A DNA stretch of 64,000 bases, from the NCBI RefSeq assembly GCF_001571045.1, contig NZ_BCSV01000006.1, positions 62,001 to 126,000 of the forward strand. Direction: 5' to 3'. Position numbers and translations under genes: made by a program. Shown here in pieces: positions 32,559-39,853 of this stretch. Source of the stretch: Curtobacterium ammoniigenes NBRC 101786. GTDB lineage: Bacteria; Actinomycetota; Actinomycetes; Actinomycetales; Microbacteriaceae. Each line of letters begins with the position of its first letter. Position 1 is the first letter of the stretch. A model generated the notes under the pieces. It made no database searches, had not been told where the DNA came from, and saw only the letters and a program-made list of their open reading frames with translations.

Positions 32559-32750
32559 GTCAACGCCACGGACCCCCGAGGATTGGCATCATTTTTAAAC
32601 TGCACCGTCGCTTATTTGGGGTTGCTTCTTACAACCGGACTCCTGATCGGAGCAGTTGCAGCAGGACCGATAGGATTCGGAGCCAGCCTGATTGCTTACG
32701 GCTTTGCTTCTTATGCGGTGCTTGCCGACTGCTACGGGATAGGGGACTGA
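31962..32750 (+). pseudogene. Orphan Rhs C-terminal module with toxin tip 2
   Basis: A detached copy of the Rhs core end (open frame from about 31941; the first ATG is at 32007, without a ribosome site) reaching RYAYAGGDP, then a different 60-residue tip after the motif NATDPRG. The tip has two hydrophobic stretches bracketed by cysteines (SFLNCTVAY ... LADCYGIGD). It has no signal peptide and no YD-repeat shell, so it can only be deployed after recombination into the complete gene upstream. Orphan tip modules of this kind are established in enterobacterial rhs and cdiA loci. Confidence 0.8.
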
Positions 32751-32751
32751 G

Positions 32752-32907
32752 TTGAGCGCATTGCGAAGCGCGGCTGGGTTTCTACTCGCACTCATCGGCT
32801 TGATACTGCTCATCATCTCGCCGCCTGGGGGAAAAATTGCCGGCGCCGGACTTATCGTATGCGGTTGTTTTTTAGGAATACTATATTTGCGCAAGAGTCG
32901 TAATTAG
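32752..32907 (+). CDS. Two-helix membrane protein, putative immunity protein 2
   Basis: A 51-residue frame starting at TTG one base after the tip 2 stop. Helix 1 is about residues 9-23 (GFLLALIGLILLIIS); after a PPGGKIAG turn, helix 2 is about 31-46 (GAGLIVCGCFLGILYL), then a basic end (RKSRN). Layout and position mirror the 65-residue protein after tip 1, although the sequences are not obviously related. It is shorter than most annotators accept, so it is easily missed. Confidence 0.6.
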   Translation: MSALRSAAGFLLALIGLILLIISPPGGKIAGAGLIVCGCFLGILYLRKSRN

Positions 32908-33059
32908 TCACTCGGCTGTGATTATGTGCGTTGCATTGGTGCACGCCGCGCCGGATGTTGCACACGGGCGCGGCGTAGTCCCCGACGGCAGTAGGCATGT
33001 CTCGGAGCAGTGTTCGCGGTCGATGAGCATGTCGAGGTCGAAGCGACGTGGGAACTCGT
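32908..33059 (-). other. Unrecognised fragment left of the IS481 copy
   Basis: On the minus strand, residues such as RRFDLDMLIDREHCSE and a Cys/Thr-rich run read as a piece of some coding sequence, but there is no start or domain of its own. The frame continues into the IS end. Probably a gene fragment cut by the insertion. Confidence 0.3.
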
Positions 33060-34013
33060 TGTTGTGGGTCATGACGTTGTTGACGCTGGCGGGGTGTGAG
33101 GAAGCGGGCCCGTTGCCGGTTGGATTGGGAGTGCTACCCACCCATCCCGACCGCAAGGACCCGCTTCGTGACCCACCGTAACGCTCCGCTGTCCGTCGAG
33201 GGCCGCCGACGCCTGATTGACCGCTGCCGCACCCGCCCCATCAGCCATGTCGCCCAGGAGATGGGCATCAGCCGGGCGTGCGCGTCGAAGTGGGTGAACC
33301 GGTGGCGAGCCCACGGCGACCTCGGCCTGGAGGATCGTTCCAGCGCACCGGGATCCTCGCCGGCCGCGACACCGCCAACGCTCGTGGACCGGATCGAGCA
33401 GCTGCGCCGTGACGGCAAGCAATCCGCGCGCCGCATCGTGCTCGAGCTCGCCGCGGGCGAGATCACGATCTCGGTGCGGACGGTCACGCGCGTGTTGGAC
33501 CGGCTCGGGTTGAACCGCCGTCGTCACATCGATCCCGACGGCGACTCGAACCGTGCTCCGCGGAAGATCGTGGCCCGGTATCCAGGGCACATGGTGCATC
33601 TGGACGTGAAGAAGGTCGGCCGGATCCCCGACGGTCGACCACGATCGGGTTCTTCCACCGAGCACGAGCGTTCTTCACAGCGCACGGCATCGTCCGGCTG
33701 ACCCGGGTCGTGACCGACAACGGCTCCAACTACCGCGCCGACGCGTTCCACGCCGTGATCCTCGCGCACGCGGCCCGGCATCAGCGGACCAGGCCATACA
33801 CGCCCCGCCACAACGGCAAGGTCGAGCGCTACAACCGGATCCTCGCCGAGGAGTTCCTCTACGCCCGAACCTTCACCTCGGAACAGCATCGCGCCGACGC
33901 TCTGCAGGTCTGGAACGTGCACTACAACTACCATCGGCCACACACCGCCACCGGCAACCAGCCACCCGCGAGCAAACTCCGCACCGGCGTCACCAACGTC
34001 ATGGCCTCATACA
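33060..34013 (+). mobile_element. IS481-family element with internal deletion
   Basis: Inverted ends at 33060-33086 and 33987-34013 match in about 21 of 27 positions, start with TGT, and share CATGACGTTG and TGACGC. The element is 954 bp, shorter than the usual 1.1-1.3 kb. No target duplication is evident at these limits. Confidence 0.75.
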
Positions 34014-34018
34014 ATTAG
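33168..34018 (+). pseudogene. IS481 transposase, internally deleted and frameshifted
   Basis: The 5' part (GTG 33168 to about 33632) gives the helix-turn-helix region (SHVAQEMGISRACASKWVNRW) and the start of the DDE domain, HLDVKKVGRIPDG. The expected segment between there and the TIGFFHRAR motif is missing, and the 3' part continues in another frame (from about 33642): RVVTDNGSNYRAD, the final acidic HNGKVERYNRILAEE, and the family end. The first catalytic Asp (in LDVK) and the second (TDNG) survive, but in different frames. Confidence 0.85.
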
Positions 34019-34387
34019 GTGCCCCTGCTCCCGGCGTCTCGTGAACACCTGAAACAGGTTTAGTCCTCCGCCGTAATTCCCTCTCGGGCCCCATCGGCGA
34101 AAGTGGAAAGGGGCGCAGATCCGAGCGGGAAGCGTCCAAGTCACCGCTCCCCAGTGCTCCGAAGGTGGACTCGACCGGCTACCACGGCACCGGTCTCATG
34201 TCGATCTCGGGACGGTGGACGGGTCGTCCACGACGAAGTTGGGCTGATTTGCGAATTTCTTCGCATTCGATCCAGTGTGGGCGCCTCGTGCTCGACGTGA
34301 TCGGCGTCGCTGCGCATGACCCGCATAGATCGCGCTCTGTCAGCCTCTGGGGGCGGCAGCTCACTCGGCCGAGTGATGATCCTGTCG
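34019..34387. other. Non-coding stretch between the IS481 copy and the ABC operon
   Basis: 369 bp of somewhat lower GC without a convincing gene. Short frames on both strands lack codon bias and ribosome sites. Nothing else recognised. Confidence 0.6.
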
Positions 34388-35575
34388 CTACTCACGCATG
34401 ACCGTGGTCATGCTCACTCGAGACGCACGCACGGCGGGGACCACGCTCCCAATAAGCGCGGCGGAGCAACTCACGCCGAGTGCGATCCAAGCGCTGTTCC
34501 AGGGGTAGTGCGGTGGTGTTACTCCGGGCGGAGCGCCGAGAGCAGCGGCGATGAACCGATGACCAACGACCGACATCGGCACGGCGATCATGCTGGCGGT
34601 GATTGCGATGAGTTGCGACTCGATGACGAGTGCCAGCGCAAGATACCGCGGTCGAGCCCCCAGTGAGCGCCGGAGCGCCATCTCGGACGCACGTTCCCTG
34701 ACGGCGCTCGCTCCGACGTTCACGATGCCGATCACGGCGCTGAGGAGTCCCAGCACCCCGACCGCCGTGAAGCTCACGCGGGTAACGCGAAGGGCATCCG
34801 CGACCGTATCGACGGTGTCTTGCCGCGCCACGTTCCATTGGGCGCCGCTCCCGTCCAGTGCGCTGAGCCGAGCGAGATCGCCCCTGACCGTGGGAGCGTC
34901 GAGTGCAGGACCGGTGAGCTCGAGCGAGACCGATGCCGCTTGTGACTGGGCGAGGAGATCGGAGCGGTGGAGCGATACGTAGAGCGCGGGTGCGGTGCTG
35001 CCGTCCTCGATCACACCGCCGACGCGAAATGTAACGGGTTCCCCCGCAATACGCGCCTCCACCGACCTGCCCAGGCTCGCGCTGGCGGTTGTTGCGAGGG
35101 CAGCGTTGACGGCGACGGTCTCGCTGACGTCGTCGGAGAGCCATGTGCCATCGAGGACGGGAAAGCGTCGAATGGCGATGAGGTCGCTGGACACGAAGTG
35201 CAGGTCGGTTGCGATCCCGTCTGCGCCGTTAACACGGATGCTCGAGTCGGGGACGTCGATCCGGACGGCAGCAGCGTCGTAGCCCGGGAATCGGAGGAGC
35301 GCTTGCCGAGCGAACTCCGCCGTCCGCTGGCCGACGAAGCCGGTCGGCCCGGTTCCGACGAAGGTTGAGGCAGCGCCGCCCGTGAGAACCGCGCGAAGTT
35401 CGGACGTGGCCTGCACGGTCGTTGATGCGGCGGATACGGAAACGAGCCCGACGAGGCCCACCACGAGGCTTGCAGCGGTGAGACCATTCCGCACGGGGAA
35501 GCCACGCACTCCCTGCCAAGCGTCTTGGAAGATCGATGTCGTCCTGCGCCTGAGCGCCTCCCACCGCTTGATCAC
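34388..35575 (-). CDS. ABC transporter permease (MacB/FtsX type)
   Basis: A 395-residue permease. After helix 1 (NGLTAASLVVGLVGLVSVSAA), a large extracytoplasmic domain covers residues 55-255, then three helices follow. The segment ERASEMALRRSLGARP before the third helix is the FtsX/MacB coupling motif. It is last in a four-gene operon and its GTG overlaps the ATPase stop by 4 bp. Mechanotransmission-type transporters export peptides, lipoproteins or antibiotics; the substrate is unknown. Confidence 0.87.
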   Translation of the reverse strand: MIKRWEALRRRTTSIFQDAWQGVRGFPVRNGLTAASLVVGLVGLVSVSAASTTVQATSELRAVLTGGAASTFVGTGPTGFVGQRTAEFARQALLRFPGYDAAAVRIDVPDSSIRVNGADGIATDLHFVSSDLIAIRRFPVLDGTWLSDDVSETVAVNAALATTASASLGRSVEARIAGEPVTFRVGGVIEDGSTAPALYVSLHRSDLLAQSQAASVSLELTGPALDAPTVRGDLARLSALDGSGAQWNVARQDTVDTVADALRVTRVSFTAVGVLGLLSAVIGIVNVGASAVRERASEMALRRSLGARPRYLALALVIESQLIAITASMIAVPMSVVGHRFIAAALGAPPGVTPPHYPWNSAWIALGVSCSAALIGSVVPAVRASRVSMTTVMRE

Positions 35576-36237
35576 GCCTGCCCGTCGACAAGGGTGATCG
35601 ATCGCTCCATCCGGCGTGCGATGACCGAGTCGTGGGTGACCACGACCACGCTTGTCCCGTCGCGCTCCGAAGCCGAGAGCATCGTACTGATCACGTGATC
35701 AGCGGTCGCCGCATCGAGCGCGCCCGTGGGTTCGTCCGCGAGGAGCACCGTTGGCCGTGTCACCAGCGCTCGAGCAACGGCAACCCGCTGCTGCTCACCG
35801 CCCGAGAGCTCCGTCGGCCGTTGCGACTCGAACCCCTCGAGGGCGACCGAAGCAAGTGCCGATCCGACTCGCAATCGCAGCTCCCGCCTACCCACCGTGC
35901 TCGCGTATCGAAGAGGGACGGCCACGTTCTCGAACACGTTCAGGTGGCGGATTAACGCAGCACGTTGGAACACGAACCCGATGTGGCGCCGTCGGTATTC
36001 GTCCCGTCCTGCTGGCGAAAGCTCGCCGACATTGTGGTCGGCGATCTGGAGGTCGCCGCTGTCAAACCGGTCTAACAGCCCGAGGATCGCCAGCAATGTG
36101 CTCTTTCCGGATCCGGAGCGGCCGAGAATCGCGCAGCTGCTTCCTCGGTCCACATCGAAGGAGACGTCGCGAAGTATCGTCCGGCCAGCGAGTTGCTTCG
36201 AACCCCGGCGAACGCGGATGGCGGTGCCGTCAGCCAT
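35572..36237 (-). CDS. ABC transporter ATP-binding protein (LolD/MacB type)
   Basis: A 221-residue ATPase. Walker A is GRSGSGKST (39-47), the Q-loop region GFVFQRAALIRHLNVFENV, signature LSGGEQQR, Walker B VLLADEPTGALD and the switch VVVVTHD. The start is the ATG at 36237, which overlaps the end of the adaptor gene by 8 bp. It pairs with the permease downstream. Confidence 0.92.
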   Translation of the reverse strand: MADGTAIRVRRGSKQLAGRTILRDVSFDVDRGSSCAILGRSGSGKSTLLAILGLLDRFDSGDLQIADHNVGELSPAGRDEYRRRHIGFVFQRAALIRHLNVFENVAVPLRYASTVGRRELRLRVGSALASVALEGFESQRPTELSGGEQQRVAVARALVTRPTVLLADEPTGALDAATADHVISTMLSASERDGTSVVVVTHDSVIARRMERSITLVDGQA

Positions 36238-37054
36238 GGCGGAGGGACGGACTTGGGATTCGCACGCGGTCGCCATCGCGAAGCTCCGACCGTATCTCGA
36301 CGCGGACTCCGTCGGAGACGCCGAGTTCGACGGGAGTCTCGGTTGCGGAGCCGCTCCCCATTCGGAAGACGGAGCCGTTGCGAACGCTGCCAGCGACCGC
36401 CTCGACAGGGAGTGAGAGCACGTTGCGAGCTGGGGGTAGGTGCAATGCGACGAGGCCTTCCAAGCCGTTGATCGGTTCGGTCTCGGCCGGAACCGTGCAG
36501 TACAAGGCTGCAGTGCCCCCGTCCTCGACCGTCGGACGCGGGTCGAGCAGACTGCACTCGAACGGGCTGCCCGCGCCATCGATCTCCGCGCGGGCATGAT
36601 CGACTCCGCCGCGCACCGCGAGTGTCTGCTGCGGACTCAGCGCCGCATGGAGCGTGAACCCGACGTATTCGGCCGTCGCGATCGGAAGGCCCCGCGGCAC
36701 CGTGGTGCCCGATGGGACCGCCCATTCGCTGATGGCCGCGTCAGGCTGCGTTTCGATCGAGACGGTGGACCCCTCAGGCGAGGTGATGTGTGCTCGTCCG
36801 TCGCCGTGACGGATCAGTGTTCCGGCCAGCGGGGCTGTGACGGTGTACGAGGTGTTGCTGGTCACCATTGCTCCAACGGTGATCACCGGAGTGATCGTGG
36901 CGCGCTTCACGACCGCTTCTCGTTCCGCTCGATCTCCGGATGCGCGTGCACGCTCCGACGGAGACGAGAAATCCCGAGCCGGAGGCGACATGCAGGCACT
37001 GCAGAGCCCAACCACGATGGCGCTTGCCACGAGCGGGGCCAGATTATGGCGCAC
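36230..37054 (-). CDS. Membrane-anchored adaptor-like protein of the ABC operon
   Basis: A 274-residue protein starting at the GTG at 37054. It has an N-terminal hydrophobic segment LAPLVASAIVVGLCSAC, either a signal anchor or a poor lipobox. The rest is beta-rich, with VTAPLAGTLIRHGDGRAH and SGTTVPRGLPIAT, which read like the lipoyl/beta-barrel parts of HlyD or peptidoglycan-binding adaptor proteins of MacA type. It lies between the lipoprotein and the ATPase with overlaps at both ends. Confidence 0.7.
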   Translation of the reverse strand: MRHNLAPLVASAIVVGLCSACMSPPARDFSSPSERARASGDRAEREAVVKRATITPVITVGAMVTSNTSYTVTAPLAGTLIRHGDGRAHITSPEGSTVSIETQPDAAISEWAVPSGTTVPRGLPIATAEYVGFTLHAALSPQQTLAVRGGVDHARAEIDGAGSPFECSLLDPRPTVEDGGTAALYCTVPAETEPINGLEGLVALHLPPARNVLSLPVEAVAGSVRNGSVFRMGSGSATETPVELGVSDGVRVEIRSELRDGDRVRIPSPSLRHG

Positions 37055-37565
37055 CGTTGCTCCCGAGCACCGAGGGACAGCTCCCCGCGAAGTCGGAACG
37101 AACACCAGACGGGTCACCGAGCCGCGTCGGCGCGAGCACATCGCGCTCCCAACCCTGTTCAGGGTCGTCCACGTACTGCCGCGTAAACGGGAGGGTCGGC
37201 CAACGGGCGAGCTCTGTGAGCGCGCGTTCGGCCGTTGGCTCGTCACCTGCATCGATTCCTTCCAGGTAGTCGCGTTCCCACGCGCAGAGCCAGTAGAAGT
37301 AGATCGCTCCGAGCGCAGTGCCCCGCTGGCCGGCCGATCGGAGCGATGACGGAGCGTCACGGGGAAGCGTCACCCCGTCTGGGAGTGGCTCAGCGAAGTG
37401 CTCGGCTTCGTTCCGGTAGACGTCGCGCAACTGATCCGCCGTGAGAACAGGATCACCGACGGAGGCGGAGCGGTCGTCGGTCGGAGACGTGGCGCAAGCG
37501 GTCACCGACAGAGTGGTGCCACTCAGCAGAAGTGCGAGGACCAGCCGACGGCAACTGAGCAGCAT
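37044..37565 (-). CDS. Putative lipoprotein, first gene of the ABC operon
   Basis: A 173-residue protein from the ATG at 37565. The signal MLLSCRRLVLALLLSG ends in the lipobox VTAC, so it should be lipid-anchored outside the membrane. The mature part is acidic, with a Trp/Tyr-rich helix (AIYFYWLCAWERDYLEG). No family is recognised. The end overlaps the adaptor start by 11 bp. Confidence 0.65.
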   Translation of the reverse strand: MLLSCRRLVLALLLSGTTLSVTACATSPTDDRSASVGDPVLTADQLRDVYRNEAEHFAEPLPDGVTLPRDAPSSLRSAGQRGTALGAIYFYWLCAWERDYLEGIDAGDEPTAERALTELARWPTLPFTRQYVDDPEQGWERDVLAPTRLGDPSGVRSDFAGSCPSVLGSNGAP

Positions 37566-37645
37566 ATATTTCACACTACAGGGTGTGAGCGGCACGCTCG
37601 TGCCTCCGGCCATTGCCCCCGAACCGACCTGCCTAGGCTGGCTGC

Positions 37646-38416
37646 ATGGGAACTGTGATCCTCGTCCGCCACGGGCGCACCTCCGCCAATGCCAGCGGCA
37701 TCCTCGCCGGGCGGGCCGGAGGCGTCCGTCTGGATGAGGTCGGCGTTCAGCAGGCCGACCGTGTTGCGGAGCGGATCGCGGCGATCCCGCTCGCGGGCAT
37801 CGTGTCGAGTCCGCTCGGACGCTGCAGGGATACCGCGCGCCGCATCGCACGAAGTCAACGGGAGCCCGCGGCGGTCAGCATCGATCGGGCGCTCACTGAA
37901 TGCGACTACGGCTCGTGGCAGGGTCGCCCGCTTCGCGAGCTCACCTCGGAGCCGCTCTGGCCGACCATTCAGCGTCAGCCGTCGGCGGTGACCTTTCCGG
38001 GCGGCGAGTCCATGGCATCGATGCAACTGCGGGCCGTCTCCGCGATCCGGCGACTCGATGCCGCGTTCGAGGCCAAGGCTGGTCCGCACGCGGTGTGGGT
38101 CGCGGTGAGCCACGGAGACATCATCAAGTCGATCCTCGCCGATGCGCTCGGTATGCACCTCGATCTGTTTCAGCGGATCATGGTGGGCCCAGCCTCCGCG
38201 TCGATCGTGCACTACGGGGCTACGCAGCCCGACGTCCTCGCGATGAACACCGAGACGGGTGATCTCGGATGGTTGGCGAAGCAGGCCGAGGTGACGCAGG
38301 AGACCCAGGTGGGCGGCGGCGCCGGTCACAGTGGGCCGGCCACGCCCGCCCGACCCGATGCAGATCCGCAGCCTGCGGACGGATACTTCCGGGCGAGCGA
38401 TCAGGGCGGCTCCTAG
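37646..38416 (+). CDS. Histidine phosphatase family protein (MSMEG_4193-type)
   Basis: A 256-residue phosphoglycerate mutase-like protein. The catalytic RHG is at residues 8-10 (LVRHGRTSANASG) and the second histidine is in AVSHGDIIKS near residue 157. The C-terminal 40 residues are hydrophilic and variable. It starts the conserved actinobacterial trio with DUF3090 and SCO1664-type genes (Rv2135c-Rv2134c-Rv2133c order in Mycobacterium). Its substrate is unknown. Confidence 0.9.
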   Translation: MGTVILVRHGRTSANASGILAGRAGGVRLDEVGVQQADRVAERIAAIPLAGIVSSPLGRCRDTARRIARSQREPAAVSIDRALTECDYGSWQGRPLRELTSEPLWPTIQRQPSAVTFPGGESMASMQLRAVSAIRRLDAAFEAKAGPHAVWVAVSHGDIIKSILADALGMHLDLFQRIMVGPASASIVHYGATQPDVLAMNTETGDLGWLAKQAEVTQETQVGGGAGHSGPATPARPDADPQPADGYFRASDQGGS

Positions 38417-38426
38417 AATTCGACGT

Positions 38427-38993
38427 ATGCCAACGATCGTCTACGGTTTCGACTGGCCCGATCGGTTTGTCGTCGGCACGATCGGCGAACCGGGCGCCCG
38501 GGCGTTCTACATGCAGGCGCGCGCTGGGAACCGTGTGACGAGCGTCGCGCTCGAGAAAGAGCAGTCCGAGGTTCTCGCAGAGAAGCTCGACGAGCTCCTC
38601 GACGAGTTGATGCAGGTCGAAGGCAATCGGCACAGCGTGCCCGCGCAATCGCCCCGTGAGCTCATCGACGATGATCCACTCGATCAGCCGGTCGAGCCGG
38701 AATTCCGCGCAGGGACGATGAGCCTCGGATGGGATCCCTCGACCGCGCAGGTGGTGATCGAGGCGTACCCGCTCGATGACGCCAACGACGAGCCCGAGAG
38801 CGTGGAGCTCTTCGGTGACGCTGAGCATGAGCCGTCGGAGATGCTGCAGGTCCGAATCCCGGTCGGGACCGCTCGCGCGTTCGCGAAGCGGACCCTCAGC
38901 GTCGTCGGAGCGGGTCGCCCTCGCTGTCCGCTCTGCGGCCGACCGCTCGAGCCGGTGGGGCACATCTGCATCATGCCCGGCGACGACATATGA
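38427..38993 (+). CDS. DUF3090 family protein
   Basis: A 188-residue conserved actinobacterial protein from the ATG at 38427. The start MPTIVYGFDWPDRFVVGTIG is typical. The end holds a zinc-ribbon pattern, CPLCGRPL followed by GHIC. It lies between the phosphatase and the kinase-like gene with a 4-bp overlap to the latter. The role is unknown. Confidence 0.92.
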   Translation: MPTIVYGFDWPDRFVVGTIGEPGARAFYMQARAGNRVTSVALEKEQSEVLAEKLDELLDELMQVEGNRHSVPAQSPRELIDDDPLDQPVEPEFRAGTMSLGWDPSTAQVVIEAYPLDDANDEPESVELFGDAEHEPSEMLQVRIPVGTARAFAKRTLSVVGAGRPRCPLCGRPLEPVGHICIMPGDDI

Positions 38994-39760
38994 CCGCTGT
39001 CGACGGGGCGGTGCACGGTGAGGTCGAGCTGCTCGGCCGGATCGAGACCGCGTCGAACGCGACATTTCTCGCGCGGATCGGCGATGTCGAGGTCGTGTAC
39101 AAGCCAACCGCGGGGGAGCGACCGCTGTGGGATTTCCCCGACGGCAATCTGTCGAGCCGTGAGTACGCCGCGTTCCTCGTGTCCGAAGCGCTCGGATGGC
39201 GCATTGTTCCGCCGACCTGGCTCGCGGACGGGCCGTTCGGCTCCGGCATGTTTCAGCGGTGGCAGGACATCGACCCGGATCAGGAGGCTGTGGACCTGGT
39301 GCCGATCGAGTCCATTCCTGAGCATGGCTGGCTCGAGGTCCTGCACGCCACTGACGAGACGGATCGTCCGGTTGCGCTGGTCCACGAGGATTCGCCGCAG
39401 CTTCGGCGCATGGCCGTCTTTGACGTCCTGGTGAACAACGCGGACCGGAAGGGCGGACACGTGCTCGCCATGTCCGACGGACACCGATTCGGGGTCGACC
39501 ACGGACTCACGTTCCATGTCGAACACAAGTTGCGCACCGTGCTCTGGGGATGGGTCGGCGACGCGCTCCTCGCCGATGAGATCGCCGGCGTCGAGCGTCT
39601 CGCCGCTGCGCTCCGGGGTTCGCTCGGCGCGCAGCTTGCGGACCTGTTGACCGCTTCGGAGGTGAGCCGCGTCGAGCAGCGGTGCGCGCGACTCCTGGAC
39701 CGCGGGTCGTTCCCGGCGCCGCGTGGATCGATGCCGGCCGTTCCCTGGCCGCTGTTCTAG
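38990..39760 (+). CDS. SCO1664-family (PI3/4-kinase-like fold) protein
   Basis: A 256-residue protein of the SCO1664 family, with lipid-kinase-like elements: VVYKPTAGERPLWDFPDG near the N-terminus, and a catalytic-type segment DVLVNNADRKGGHVL followed by FGVDHGLTFH. It is third in the trio. In many actinobacteria this trio sits next to mshC; here the next gene is an opposing vWA protein. Confidence 0.9.
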   Translation: MTAVDGAVHGEVELLGRIETASNATFLARIGDVEVVYKPTAGERPLWDFPDGNLSSREYAAFLVSEALGWRIVPPTWLADGPFGSGMFQRWQDIDPDQEAVDLVPIESIPEHGWLEVLHATDETDRPVALVHEDSPQLRRMAVFDVLVNNADRKGGHVLAMSDGHRFGVDHGLTFHVEHKLRTVLWGWVGDALLADEIAGVERLAAALRGSLGAQLADLLTASEVSRVEQRCARLLDRGSFPAPRGSMPAVPWPLF

Positions 39761-39805
39761 ACGCTGTTCTCGACGTGGAGGGCCCGACCGCTGCCCTTCC
39801 TGGGG

Positions 39806-39853
39806 GCTACCCTCCCCAGCCGCTACCCTCCCCAGCCGCTACCCTTCCCAGCC
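39806..39853. repeat. Three 16-bp tandem repeats at the end of the vWA gene
   Basis: GCTACCCTCCCCAGCC at 39806-39821 and 39822-39837, then the same with one change at 39838-39853. The third unit encodes the last residues and stop of the vWA gene; each unit contains a potential stop in one minus-strand frame. Confidence 0.85.

Noticed and set aside
34141-34395. An 84-residue minus-strand frame next to the ABC operon
   Set aside because: Composition is random, Arg/Ser/Pro-rich, and it overlaps the permease end.
25871-37565. A right attachment repeat of tRNA-Ser(UGA)
   Set aside because: I looked for the tRNA 3' end sequence again in this stretch and saw no copy; the short match TTCGAATCC near 19.1 kb is on the wrong side and too short.
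39806-39853. CRISPR-like direct repeats
   Set aside because: Units are directly adjacent without spacers, only three, and no cas gene is near.
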